64,000 nucleotides of DNA from NCBI RefSeq assembly GCF_029227915.1, contig NC_079881.1, positions 21,117,501-21,181,500 of the forward strand. Reading direction: 5' to 3'. The notes beneath the pieces were generated by a model. That model ran no database searches. It was given only the letters and a program-made list of their open reading frames with translations, and was not told the origin of the DNA. The DNA is from Hydractinia symbiolongicarpus (Eukaryota; Cnidaria; Hydrozoa; Anthoathecata; Hydractiniidae). Numbering within the stretch: position 1 is the stretch's first letter; each line of letters opens with the position of its first letter. A program made the position numbers and the translations under genes. Shown in pieces: positions 13,760 to 24,949 of this stretch.

Positions 13760-15476
13760 GTCAAATTGCGATTAAAAGAAAAGGGAATGGATGTCCCAAT
13801 ACCTTCAGGAACAACAGTGCATTACCAATTTTGCCCACCTCGCAGTAATTGCCACACAGCAAAGTCATATACTGGTCGTTTCAATATTATGGCTAAGGTC
13901 CAACAGAGACAAATACGCAAAGATCATGCATATTTTCTGTAAGTTTACTTACATATAAACAACAAACTGTACACAAGCCAATCTTTGACATTTGCATTTA
14001 CAGTAGTTCTCATTTATTTCTCAAATCACTTTTTATTTTAGGAATTTAAGAGAATGGGTTGTTGCAAATAAAGAGCATTGTAGCATGGTCTTCATAGATG
14101 ATAAAGCTAAAACTCCAGTGGGTGAGCCTAGGTGTCCAGAAGCTGCCGCTAGTTACAGAGCGTTAACAAAAAATGGTGTTGTACTGACTACTTCAGATCA
14201 TGATTATCACGTGGCAAACATCACCCCATCTGTTGATCTCATCTGTGACATTCCAGATTCTGCAAATGAGTACTTTTATTCAGGACAAATTTATGATAGC
14301 TTAAAAGATGCAGTTTTTGATCCCTCAAGTCCAATGCGGCATGTGGTTGAGTTGTACCATGTACTAAAGGAACATAATATATATTACCACCCTACTTGTG
14401 CCTGTTTACTGATCAAATTTTTGTATGTGCAACATACACTACTTACATTATTTCGGTTGGGAAACTACCACATTCTAAACGTTGGCCGTTGTGCACCTTA
14501 GGAGAGAGTTGCATGTCCCTACTCAGCATTGGCTTGCAGGGACTTGCACCAGAAAGAGATTATGCAGGCACCTTCGAACCAGTTATCAAGTCATGTGGGT
14601 AGGTGAAGGCTTTGCGCACAAAAGTTGGTGAGCAACAAGGGTTGGAAGACTCATTCCAGTCTTCATTATGAAGCACGAAGCACATCTTAGAGGACGCATT
14701 CCAGATGTTAGAGTTGAAAGGGAAGCAGGTCAAGATGTTTCAACCGCACGCAAGCGATGAGGAATTCTGTAAAGCACTCCATGCCATCGAGCCTTAAATC
14801 AACTCTGATAGGGATATGCCTCACTTGATGACAAAATTAAGGGACTTTCCTCAATTGAAGAATTTTCTGAAACGTCATTTAACCAATGGATTGTATATGC
14901 TGCAGTATCGCAAATGCAAAGATTCTACTTGCTGCAATCGCACAAACAGGGAGTTGCCACCTCCTGTTCCTGCCCCTATATTGGGTATCAACAAAAATCA
15001 GTATATGAAATTTGTAGATACATACGGGAAAGTTAGAACAACGGAAAAAGATTGTCCCTCGCTTAACAGCAAAGAAAGCAATCTGAAGACTTCTTCCAAT
15101 CACAAGTATTTGAACAGTGGAGTTGTTACCACCATGAATTCCACAGTCTGTGGTACGGATAGGTGTATCTTTTCTTTGGATAGAAAGCGACATATTGAAG
15201 ATGAAAGAAGATTAAAAGATATTATATTTTCGTGTGGAATACACTTAGAGTGTGGAAAATATCACACTGATACTCATCCCAAATGTTCATCCTTGATTCA
15301 ATTAGAGTATTATGGATCCAGATCTCTGACAAGCCTTCTCTATGTGCACTGTGGTGCCAAAGAAATTGACCAAATCTCTTTTTGAAGGAAAAAAAGAGAT
15401 GTATGCAACTGTTTATCCTGTGTGCAGTAGGTGCATTGAATTGAACTTAAAAGAGGTTTGCAGTGGTGTCAAATAA
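13760..15476 (+). pseudogene. Degenerate copy of an uncharacterised multicopy metazoan transposase-like protein family
   Basis: A broken gene that kept its intron. Exon 13760-13938 (KLRLKEKGMDVPIPSGTT) has a clean GTAAGT donor and joins in phase to an exon starting at 14042 (LREWVVANKEHCSMVFIDDK). Further motifs are VGEPRCPEAAA, TSDHDYHVANITPSVDL, and FYSGQIYDSLKDAVFDPSSP. Near 14,390 the frame shifts (FTDQIF ... GESCMSLLSIGLQ), with stops at 14600-14602 and around 14,670-14,800. The C-terminal part is open at 14816-15385 and, after another shift near 15375, continues to a cysteine-rich end (YPVCSRC ... CSGVK). From memory this resembles a large family of unnamed proteins in cnidarians, molluscs and sponges. 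Intact members, as I recall, carry DGGPDH and NPVER motifs, which suggests a DDE-like transposase origin; that is inference. The first exon or exons were not found. Confidence 0.6.
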
Positions 15477-16631
15477 AAAGCACCAGCTAAAAACCGCGAA
15501 GTTGTTAATGTGGAAAATAACACCCCAGCAGGCCTCGTCAGGAAGAAAAATGCTGGCGTGCAAGCTTTGCACGTCATGGTACTTTTCAATCATTTTGAGG
15601 CGTGCGATTTTTGCACGGCATAATTTCCAATGATGTGCGATGGCGTGTGCTCATTTTTGTTTCTTCTTTTCTCCTGAGTAATCATAGAACTCACATACAG
15701 CAACACTAATTTAGCCATGTTTTGAAAAGCAGGTAATTTGTTGTGACAAAATTAAAATGTGCGATGCATTGATTATTCATTATTTTTGAAAAAAACATTT
15801 ATACGACGTAGCAACAGAACAAAGAAAATTTTCACAGTCATAAAACTCTTACAGTTAATAACTTTTTTGTAAATATTTTTTTAGATGTAAATATTTTTTA
15901 TTTTTAGATATCACAAAAAATATATATTATTAAACATTAAACTGTTTTTTTATAAAGAAAATCCCTCACGTTATTATTGTTGCTTCGATCTTAAAACATC
16001 CCCCAAAAAACAAAAAGATAACAAGCTTTGTGACGTCCTGTTTCTACGGCGATATTTTAAAATTATACAGATTGTTGTCTGAGTTATAAACCAATGTTTG
16101 TTCAAAAATATTCAGAAAGCAAAGCCTGCATGTGGCAATTGATCACCATAACTATAATTAGATATCATGCTGAGTCTGTGCTTGCGAAAGAACATGCTGG
16201 AAGTCATTTCATATAACGAAGTAGCCAGAGCATTTAAGTTGAACTTTAAATTTTGTTGTTTTTTTTTAACTAAATTAAAAAAAAATTAAGTGGTGAATTA
16301 AAATTATTGTCTTAATTTTTTCTTTAATATAACTCGCAAGTAACATGATATAGTTTTAAATATTTACTTGCGAGAGTTTAATTATTGCGTACTCGTGTTA
16401 TTAAAAAGATTACTCTTATTTATTTTACTCGCACTCGCAGTGTACTCTCACTCTGAATTATTTTACTTCCATTTATTTGTACTCATACTCTTAAAGATGT
16501 GTAGCTTTACTCGTGATCGGAACTGTATATTTTTCCTCTATGGCTTCATTGAACAGAATATTATTTACTTTAGTGTGCGATTAGCGCACGCCTGAGGTAT
16601 TTAGTGTTTTTTTTTGGCGTGTGAAGATTGC
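15477..16631. other. Non-coding AT-rich stretch with short inverted motifs
   Basis: No gene is supported. It contains GCGTGC/GCACG-type short inversions near 15566-15650, and an 11-bp inverted repeat (CTCGCAAGTAA at 16333-16343, its complement at 16363-16373). A second short inversion (GTGCG...CGCAC) lies near 16575-16590, just before the PIP-box fragment. ACTC-rich degenerate repetition occurs at about 16370-16520. Confidence 0.5.
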
Positions 16632-17035
16632 ATGGGAGCCATCAATGAGATCCCAACAACAAGCAGGAACCAGACAAGTTTAATTGACTTTTTTCGTCAC
16701 TCTTCCACAATCAAAAGAAAACGATGCAATGAAGAAACAAGAGAATCGACATCAAAGACAGCGATGGTGTTAGAAGCCATGACAGGAAACAAGGACATGA
16801 AAGAGGAAACCCCTGCAAAGAAAAAAGAGGTTGACGTAATGGGTGGCACGCAAAATGAAGATGATGAAAGTTGTAGCTGGTAAGGATCCACCCAGGCGTA
16901 AACAAATTGTGAAGTGGGTTGGTTGCAATATATGTAAACTCTGGGCAGATTTGGTTTGCGCAGCAAATGGTGAGTGAAGAAATGTACAACGAAATAGCTG
17001 GTGGTGTAAAAAACATGTTTAACAACAATTCATAA
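16632..17035 (+). pseudogene. Fragment encoding a PIP box followed by a degenerate PHD-like zinc finger
   Basis: The first ATG (16632) opens MGAINEIPTTSRNQTSLIDFF. QTSLIDFF fits the canonical PCNA-interacting (PIP-box) consensus Q-x-x-[ILM]-x-x-[FY]-[FY]. A basic patch (IKRKR) follows, then a low-complexity acidic/basic linker. The frame stops at 16880-16882. One base further along, the sequence continues as PPRRKQIVKWVGCNICKLWA and then DLVCAANG, which resembles the W-x-x-C-x-x-C core of a PHD finger. After another shift it reads EEMYNEIAGGVKNMF to a stop at 17033-17035. CTG|GTAAGG at 16879 could be a splice donor, so an exon boundary is possible instead of the first shift. Whether this is a host gene relic or part of a mobile element is unknown. 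No initiating upstream exon was identified. Confidence 0.45.
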
Positions 17036-19379
17036 GATTGATAATTGTTTGTATTCTTTTATTCTTACGATATGGACATTTTGGTTTTGTTGTCGCAATC
17101 CTTGTGTTTATTGTTAGATAATTCTCCAATCAAAGCATTGCTCTCCTTTTCAGCGGTCCTCAGAATTACTGTTGTTATGTCCCAATGTTATTTCGATAGG
17201 GGACTGCACTGCGCTGCTCAGTGCTATATTTTCCTGCTTCGCATTTATAGTGCAATACAAGCGAAAACCATGGGAACGATGTTCATTAACAAAAATGGAG
17301 CTTGAAACGAGCCTAAAAATACAACTGGCGTACATTTAAAACAAATAACAAAATATGGCTGCCAAATATAGTATTTTTGTAATTTTTCTGACCGACTCAC
17401 TCTTGTAATTAGAATGACGCTAACCAAACATATTTTCGATGGTGGCCTTACAGAAATTTAAGACCGTATAATGATGTTGTCTTTACTCATTCTCGGCTTA
17501 ACATCCGTTTTCCATGCTGTTTTTATTAATTATGTGAAATTTAATTTTTTGTTTAAAAAAATAGAAAAATTATCACAACCTGCTTTGCTTTTTAAACATA
17601 AAACGCTTTTTTCTTGATAATAAGATAAGGTAAAAAAAACACTTGCAACACGTGGTCTTTGGATTTTTTAAACAATCGGAAATGTTACATTTTTTAATAG
17701 AAAATTAGAAAGAAGGTACACAGGAAAACATAGGCACTCTTTTTAAGAAAGAATTTTATTTAAGATCACAAGCCTCAACAAAGTTTGAACAGTGTCGTTT
17801 TTTCCTAACCTAATAATACAACTGTAAAATAATATACATGCTGGATTTTACAGCTCCATTAGCAACATAAACACAAATTTTAAAGAAATTAAAGACAATT
17901 ATTTTAAAGTAAGAACAAAATTATGTTTTCACTAAACAAAATATGGAAAAAATGAGGCTAAAAAATACTGGGAAAAAAAGTGGCATCTGCAATTTTTCAT
18001 TTGTAAACTTAGGGGACCCTGTTTTACCTTCTCTGCTGTAACCCTTTATATATAGATTTGCTTATGAACTTAAGCAAGGGACCCGTTCACCACTCCGCAA
18101 CACTTTATCTATATATAATACCCGTATAGGTCTGTCTGTCACGCAAAATGTTACCGCAAGTACCAAGACGCGAGCAATGCTGTTTAAAAAGAATGGAAGA
18201 ACCAGATTTTTCCACAGGGAGCTGACTAGCTAGTATATTGATGATTTTGCATAGCTTTATAAGTCATTTGCTAATTAAATTAGACTTTAATATTTTGATA
18301 ATCAGAAGGAGAAGTACATTAATTTAGCAGTGTTCTCTCTGAACTGCCTGCATATTTTATTCCATCAACCAAACTGACTTTAGTCTAGTATGTATGCTAG
18401 CTAGCTAGGTAAACTAGCTAGGTAGCTGTCATTTTCCAAAATTAATCTGACAATGACAATAAGACAAAATAGACAATGACAATAAGACAAAATATGTATA
18501 CCTCTTGGCATTTTGTGAAAAAGGTTTAAAAGACCAATATAGCAAGCTAGTGAAACTATAAAAAATACTTCAGGAAGATTTCTCTTTCTTGCTTTGACTT
18601 TCAATTCTGCTGATTCGCCTGGGCATTCGATTTCGTGTTTGTGTTCATGGGCTCGATTAGTAAGAAAACTTTAAAACACCCGTTTGGAAAAGATCAAATA
18701 AGCGAGGCCTATTTCGTCAGGCATGTTCAGTTAAACGAAATTTCCATCGCACAAAACCAGGCCAATATTTGCGGGTTAAACATAATATTTCGATAGACCA
18801 GGTACCCCCTTATAGGGTTTAAAGCTTTGACGCAGGGGTGGGTTTAAACAGAAAATAGAAATAGATTGTTGCGCGGACACAAGCGAGAAACACCAAGGTT
18901 TAATACGAAGGAAATCGGCTATGACTTTATTTAGCACCGAACCAAGTAGATCCGACACAGGACGTACAGCAGAATGCCCACGTCCGCAGATGCCGACTAA
19001 ATTACCCCAACACATGAGCAAAGATTCCTCGACATCCTGACAACACATTCATAATTACCGTGTAGATAGGCCTAAACCAACCTAATGCGGCATAATATAC
19101 TCCACATTTATTCAGACATACTTGGAGATTTTTTTTGAAAGTACCTACCTTGTTGTTTCGAAAAATCTTTGGGATTATCAGTTGTGTGCCAGTCCTCAAT
19201 AGGATCAATGGCCAAATCAAGCTAGACTGCAATTACAATGAATTTAAATTAGCTCGTCTAAATGCTGTGTATCCGACCAGTGGCGGTTCATCCGGTATCG
19301 GAAATAGATATTTATTCAGACTATGTTTGAAGAAATCCAGGCAGCGTATCAGAAATGCTGCGGATATATTTGGATAGAA
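17036..19379. other. Repeat-rich intergenic stretch
   Basis: No gene is supported. It includes a GCTAGCTAGCTAGG-like run near 18388-18425, a two-copy 23-bp tandem duplication (18449-18494), and a stretch around 18075-18190 resembling a decayed dispersed element (GTCTGTCTGTCACGCAAAATG). Confidence 0.4.
18449..18494. repeat. Two-copy 23-bp tandem duplication
   Basis: The unit GACAATGACAATAAGACAAA plus three bases occurs twice without a gap. Confidence 0.85.
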
Positions 19380-19804
19380 CATTAAAAATATTTTACTCCT
19401 TGTATTAGTAGCTGAACTCCACCATCCTACTGTATTGACCACTACGTTTTTCTTTTCTTCCATGTCGGGTGTGATGATAACTTTGGCTTTCTTAGCACTA
19501 ACCACTGCTTTGCATCGGTTGTGAGTTGAAGCCTTCAGAAAAAATGTATCGTCTTTGCAAACTTTCCTGATCGACCAAGAGGAAGGTGACCAACACCAAT
19601 TGCCTTCACTTTTTGATACACAGCTACTACAAAATTGACTGTAACATTATATGGCTCAATGGAAACATCTAGCTCTTTATCAAGCGAAAATTTCTTCTCA
19701 TGGTGCCCCATTACAAAAGCACTCGTAGAATAAAATTTGTCTATAATAATGGTATTTCTTGGAGACATCATTTCATCGATTGATGGGATATCTAAGGTTG
19801 TCAT
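19380..19804 (-). pseudogene. HIRAN-like domain fragment
   Basis: The first block (19804-19535) contains VVAVYQKVKAIGVGHLPLGR followed by SGKFAKTIHFF. This fits the V-G-H-(V/L)-P signature of HIRAN-type domains, which in HLTF-like proteins bind 3' DNA ends and also occur in invertebrate mobile-element proteins. A one-base slip in a run of T near 19535 moves the frame to LKASTHNRCKAVVSAKKAK, the expected next strand. After that the match fades. It lies head to head with the pogo relic and is probably debris of another element. Confidence 0.4.
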
Positions 19805-19924
19805 AGTCTCTTTGAGTGATGATCTGCTTTACCACAAAAAACAAAAGGCGGAAGTAAAATCACGTGAGGACTAAGTACATCATAATAAGGCTCTAGTTAC
19901 AATTTGAAAATTTCGTCTTTTTTA

Positions 19925-21018
19925 TTAGCAAATTTGGTGTATCGTTCAAGACTGTTTCCGGCGAATGATGAGCGATGAAATGACGGCTTCATGGCTTGAA
20001 ACCACACTATCAACGCTCTAGTCTCGTTATCCACTAAAGGACATTATTTAACGCAGACGAATTTGGTTTGGTCTACCGGTGTTTTCCCGAGAAGACTCAC
20101 CATTTCACAAAGGATAAGTATGTAGGAGGAAAACATAGTGCGTCTGACGGGAATGACAGCCAGTAATGCTTTCGGTGAAAGATTGGAAATGTCTGTTACT
20201 GGCAAGTCTGTGACTCCTTGCTGTTTCAAAGGGGGGAGTATCCCATGTCGCTATCGCGCTCTAAAGAAAAGTTGGATGGATTCAGGGTTATTTGAAGAGT
20301 GGGTGAAGGAACTCGATGGCAAGTCTGGTGGAAAAGGAAAGAAAAATCGCGTTAATTATCGATAACTGCCCCGCTCATCCGAATTGACAGGCTTGCAATG
20401 GGTCAAGTTAATTTTCCTTCCTCGAACACCACCTCTATTCCTAACCTATGAATCAAAGTGTCATCAGATCCCTTAAGGCGAAATGTCGTTCCCTCGCTGT
20501 GAAGAAGCAGATTCTGAGTTTGGAGAAGAACAAGGAACTCCCCAAATTCACAATTTTGACCGCTATGATAATGTTACGAAAATCGTGGTATTCTCTTCCT
20601 AACCAAACTTTCCCAATTTGTTTCAAAGCAGGCATACTAGTTGAAACTGCCGAAAGAGCATTGACTGATGAAGACGACCCATATGCTGATTTGGAAGTTG
20701 AGGAGAAGGTAGTGGAAGAATTGGAGACTGATCTCGAAAAGTTGAAGAACAAATTCAGTGTGGATTGCCGAATTTCGGCTGAAGAACTTCTGGACGTAGA
20801 CTCGCAAACATCTGTCAGTAGCCTTGTCCGACGCTGACATAATTGCTAAAGTATCCGGTGAGTCTATTGACTAAAGTGATGACGATTCCGATGGTGACGA
20901 ATCAAACGAGATGCTACATGCCAAACCATCGCTCAATGACGTGTTGACCGCAATTAATACACTTGAAGATTATAGTTTATATCCGTTATACCCGTTAAAT
21001 TTGGAAATAATGTATTAA
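19925..21018 (+). pseudogene. Decayed pogo/Tigger (jerky-type) DDE transposase
   Basis: Consecutive conserved segments of a Tigger-type transposase occur in order on the plus strand: FKTVSGE, SWLETTLSTLLSRY, NADEFGLVYRCFPEKT (with the first catalytic Asp), GKSVTPCCFKG, LKKSWMDSGLFEEWVKELDG, ALIIDNCPAHP (second catalytic Asp), MNQSVIRSLKAK, then an acidic tail (DEDDPYADLEVEE) and a C-terminal domain ending SLYPLYPLNLEIMY. Several frameshifts and stops separate these blocks (about 20125, 20390, 20450, 20835 and 20870), so it is inactive. Intact relatives cut and paste DNA at TA sites. The N-terminal DNA-binding domains are missing or unrecognisable. Confidence 0.85.
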
Positions 21019-21190
21019 GTAGTTTAAAAGATATAAATAGGGCAATTGATTAAGAAAACTTTGTTAAAAAAAGAAGGCAAATATCAAAGATTTTTTCCCA
21101 AGAACTTAGGTTCTCAAAAAAAACCTTGATATTCGCACTGCCACTGCAAAACGTTGAAAACAAAATAGTCTCGTTTGTTATTTGCATTCG

Positions 21191-21316
21191 GCTCTCTAAT
21201 TCGACATTTGCCCCTCAAATATCGAATTAGAGAGACTTCCTACTATTCGATAAGCTCTCTAATTCGATGAATATCTCATCCCCTTAAATATTGAATTAGA
21301 GAGCGTCAACTGTACT
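21191..21316. repeat. Probable 3' terminal repeat region of the pogo/Tigger element
   Basis: Two successive short palindromes use the motif CTCTCTAATTCGA and its complement (21191-21236 and 21254-21304). Read from the outside on the minus strand, the end is TACAGTTGACGCTCTCTAAT. That matches the pogo/Tigger pattern of a TA target followed by CAGT(T/A)GA. A matching 5' end was not found. Confidence 0.65.
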
Positions 21317-21589
21317 CTTGTGTCTCAGTTAGCTATACTTCCAAGGAGTCTTCTATCGACAGCAAATCATCGTACAATATTATCAGAGACGTTGGGATCT
21401 ATATCCCCGAGAAGGATGATAAAGATGAAGGGAAAAGTACACAACCTTCGGGAACTTCTGAAATGACAGCAACAGGATTGGATTCGGTCCCATCGACAAT
21501 GACGGATTGCGTATAGTTTGTGAGAAAGGCTTTACAAAGTTGCATTTTTCTTCTGCGATTTCCCATTTTTTAAATTATTTCAAAACAAT
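21317..21589. other. Short open stretch of unknown origin between pogo relic and LINE fragment
   Basis: From about 21322 to 21516 the plus strand reads as an open hydrophilic segment (SSYNIIRDVGIYIPEKDDKD, then GTSEMTATGLDSVPSTMTD) ending in TAG. There is no start or splice context that I trust. It may be a piece of a decayed gene. Confidence 0.3.
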
Positions 21590-22200
21590 AGTAAAGTCCA
21601 CTTTATCAAAAGCCTTTGCAAAGTCAAGGTACACTACATCGCAGTTTGCTTTTCCATCTACAAAAGTGTGACACATTGTAAACGTGTTCAAGAAGTTGGC
21701 TAAGACATCCAAAGCAAAATCCGTATTGATTATTGCTCAATGCTTTCTTCAAGATATCAGGCAATATGATTTTGGATTACCTTTTCAAAGATTTTAATGA
21801 TGTGCGATGCAAGGGCTATCAGGCAGTAGTATGATACGCTAGATGTCTTTCTATCCTTATAATAAAGGGTGATGAGTGATTCCTTTGAAAGTTGAGGAAT
21901 TTCTCCGCAGGCAATACATTTTTGCCACAATATCGTTAGAGATTTTTTGCATTTCTTCAGTAAAAGGACTAGGCAACCATCTAGACAAGGTACAGCATTG
22001 TTGGAGGGTTCGTCAATTGAGTTGATGATGATATTCTCCTCAGAGAAATGAAACTCCTTCAAAGGAGGAAGGAGTTTCTTCGAAGCCCCTTAAGAAAATT
22101 CTCTTTCTTCGTACGGGATGTGACAGTAGTTTCAACGGTATCTGGGATGTTTGCTTTGGCCCACTGTTTTCTTCGTTGATTTACTGGAAACTAGTGGTAA
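21590..22200 (-). pseudogene. Non-LTR retrotransposon (LINE) reverse-transcriptase fragment
   Basis: The minus strand encodes the N-terminal half of a LINE reverse transcriptase in pieces: an ENIIINSIDEPSNNAVPCLD block (expected V-P-G-D in intact elements), then LWQKCIACGEIPQLSKESLI, ALASHIIKIFEKVIQNHI, and, after a frame break, VVYLDFAKAFDKVDF. YLDFAKAFD is motif A and contains a catalytic Asp. Stops at about 21755 and upstream make it inactive. The YADD box and endonuclease are not seen here. Overall type is CR1/Jockey-like. Confidence 0.8.
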
Positions 22201-22268
22201 CAACATATCAAAACATGCAGAGTAGAATGTTGTTAACATTTTATTTACATCTTTTTAACAAAATTCGC

Positions 22269-22312
22269 TAGGCCAATCGTATTCAAGAAGCTTCTTGAAT
22301 TCGATTGGCCTA
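22269..22312. repeat. 44-bp near-perfect palindrome without a loop
   Basis: Arms of 22 bp (TAGGCCAATCG ... ATTCAAGAAG) meet at an AAGCTT centre, with a single mismatched position. It sits just upstream of the LINE fragment. It may be a recombination product or element end. Confidence 0.85.
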
Positions 22313-23971
22313 TACGATTAATTCGCCCCTAATGTATATCTTCTTTGAAATAATTAAGCGATACAAATGATGGGGGGTGTTCTTTAGACGGCGGTGCAAG
22401 CATTGTTTTACCTTAAAGGGAGTGAATATTTCGACAAAGCTATGGCGTGATATATTGAGTTGTGTTGGAGTTTTAGTAGCTGAAGAATCATTCCACTTCC
22501 ACAACGAAGTACAGCAAACATATCGAGAGAACGCGATTCCACATCATCGTAAAATTAGAATTAAAGTTAAGAAGATGGATAAGATCTCAAGGGTGGTGGA
22601 ATTACTTGTCAAAAGTTTCATCAGGTTAACTCGACGCAAGATACGCAAGAACATTTGAGCTATACTTGGAAAGATTGAAAAGATGCTTCAGCGCGGTGTT
22701 CGATTCCGACTTACGTTTGTACAAGGCATAATCACTTATACTGCAGAGTTGCAGACTATATAACAGCTTTGGTAACGTGAGTGTTTCGTAAAGCGTGAAT
22801 GTTGTAGCGGCTGACAAAAGCGAACTACACTACTGTGACTATTCTTCACTAGCCAGTAGAATTTAACGTATGTTACAGTTTTTCTCATTTTAATCCCAAC
22901 ATTGTGATAAAAAGTTTTGGTTCTGCGGTATGAGAGCTACTTGACATCACTAATTCAGTCTTTAAGCGATTTGACTTAATTTTATTGCGATTCTGATAGT
23001 TGATGCAAGATGAAATGCAGTGAAAGGATAGATGACCTTTTAAACGGTAACTAGCTACGGCCAGAATACACAAACAAAAACTGAACAATTGTGTTTAATG
23101 TCATGTTTTATTATTTGTGAAACGGCAAAGTGGGCATGTAAAATCAATGTTTTCTTTTTAAATCCGAATTGTGATTCAAAATGATTTTCCCTCCTACAAG
23201 GACATTTGTTAAGACAAATGATTTTAAAGAGTTTCCACAACAAAAATTGTGCTTGTTGTTAAAGAAAAAATATTAAAATAACTCGTTGTTCCAACATTTC
23301 TAATTAAAGGTATCATCTATCAAATCCTAACAAAGGCATAAACCTGACTCCGACGACCTGCTCTGTTCTTTTGAGCCTTATATGAAAGATGTTATGATAA
23401 CCAGATAAAATTCGGGTTTATAGGTTAAGATAACTTAAAAATACAACTTTATTATGATGTATTTGATTTGATACTATTTCAGTTATAGGATACAATATTT
23501 ACACTTGCATTGTCTTTTACCACTGTTGATCGAAAGATGGACGATAAGAAGGTTTATAAAAAGGGGTGATAACGGTTTGATGATGATGTTTTTCTCTCAT
23601 GTATATCGAATATCTATGTTTGTCTGGTCTCAGCTTCGAATCTGATTTGAATGATTAATGTTGTTGTTATAAACTTTTTCTAGGCATTCAGTGACACGGG
23701 TTGGTATTCCTTTTATTCGTTTATTTGATGAGATTTGAGGTCGTTTCTCTTGAGAACTTGATTTTCAGTGGTTTTTAAGCTCAAAAAAGCCGGCGTGTGG
23801 CGCGATATTTGTTGAGTTTGCGGGGCAACTAGGCGGGGATCAATCTGGTTTTACGTTATGCCATTAAGTACCTTGTGTTAGGTATATATTTTAGGTGCGT
23901 CGTGGTCGCCCGCACTAAATTAATGCTGGCTAAACTTTTCTTTCATGCTATCCATGCGTGTGTACACATAG
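22313..23971. other. Intergenic, LINE-like debris then ESD upstream region
   Basis: On the minus strand, 22817-22626 reads TLYETLTLPKLLYSLQLCSI, which resembles the region downstream of a LINE RT domain, but weakly. The rest has no supported gene. The segment 23780-23850 is locally GC-rich (GGCGTGTGGCGCG) and could be the ESD promoter. Confidence 0.35.
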
Positions 23972-24949
23972 ATGTGGTTAAAAACCTTCATTGGCAGGAC
24001 AGCTTCTTACAACTCTTTTTTAAAAGTTGTGGCACGTGTTTCAACAGTGTTGACAGTCAAGCCTGTTTATCCTAGACGCACGTTATTAGCAATGGCTTCT
24101 ATATTAGAAGAGAAATCATCCGTAGTTTCCTTTGGGGGGTATCAAAAAGTATTTTCTCATGACAGTGTTGAGACAAAAACGAAAATGTTTTTTGCAATTT
24201 TTCTTCCACCAAAGGCAGAAAGTGAAAAGTGTCCTGTATTGTATTGGCTGTCTGGATTAACCTGCAATGAACAGAATTTTATCACTAAAGCAGGTGCTCA
24301 AAGAGTTGCATCCGAGCTTGGTCTGATAATAGTTTGTCCTGATACAAGTCCTCGTGGGTGTTCCATTCCAGGAGAAGACGACTCATGGGATTTTGGAACA
24401 GGTGCAGGTTTTTATGTTGATGCAACTGAAGAAAAATGGAAAAACAATTACAGAATGTATTCATATGTAACCAAGGAGTTGACAGAAATAGTGGAAAACA
24501 ATTTCCCTGCTGTAAAAGGAAAGCAGTCCATATTTGGCCATAGCATGGGAGGGCATGGAGCACTCGTTTGTGGTTTAAAGCATCCAGGAAAGTACTTATC
24601 GATTTCTGCTTTTGCACCTATTTGCAATCCCATGAACTGCCCTTGGGGTATCAAAGCATTTAATGGATATCTTGGAGAAAATAAACAGTCATGGAAGGAA
24701 TATGATGCATGTGAACTTGCTGCAAACTATTCAGGACCTGAGATCAGGATCATGTGTGACCAGGGAACAGAGGATGGATTTCTAAAGCAAGATCAGCTTT
24801 TGCCAGATAACCTTGTTGCTGCCTGTAGCGAGAACGATAAAATCCATTGTGTGTCAAGACTTCAGAAAGGTTATGATCACAGCTATTATTTCATTGCAAC
24901 ATTTGTTGAAGAGCATATACGCTTTCATGCAGAAACTCTGTTAAAATAA
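23972..24949 (+). CDS. ESD: ESD, S-formylglutathione hydrolase (esterase D), intronless
   Basis: Hydrolyses S-formylglutathione to formate and glutathione, the last step of glutathione-dependent formaldehyde detoxification. The alpha/beta hydrolase domain is full length from an internal ATG at 24092 (285 residues; human ESD 282). Catalytic Ser151 lies in GHSMGGHGA, with the likely acid Asp near DQGTEDGF and His263 in YDHSYYF (numbering from the internal ATG). [13 protein letters not shown] and DTSPRGC are family signatures. The longest ORF starts at 23972, directly after an in-frame TAG, and adds 40 residues rich in Lys, Arg, Ser and Thr and lacking acidic residues. This could be a mitochondrial presequence or simply 5' UTR; the start is undecided. 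Unusually, there is not a single intron, although neighbouring genes are intron-dense and vertebrate ESD has several. A downstream AATAAA lies at 25310-25315. Confidence 0.95.
   Translation: MWLKTFIGRTASYNSFLKVVARVSTVLTVKPVYPRRTLLAMASILEEKSSVVSFGGYQKVFSHDSVETKTKMFFAIFLPPKAESEKCPVLYWLSGLTCNEQNFITKAGAQRVASELGLIIVCPDTSPRGCSIPGEDDSWDFGTGAGFYVDATEEKWKNNYRMYSYVTKELTEIVENNFPAVKGKQSIFGHSMGGHGALVCGLKHPGKYLSISAFAPICNPMNCPWGIKAFNGYLGENKQSWKEYDACELAANYSGPEIRIMCDQGTEDGFLKQDQLLPDNLVAACSENDKIHCVSRLQKGYDHSYYFIATFVEEHIRFHAETLLK

Noticed and set aside
17045-17335. Overlapping ORFs on both strands after the PIP/PHD fragment
   Set aside because: No domain, no splice context, hydrophobic AT-rich translation.
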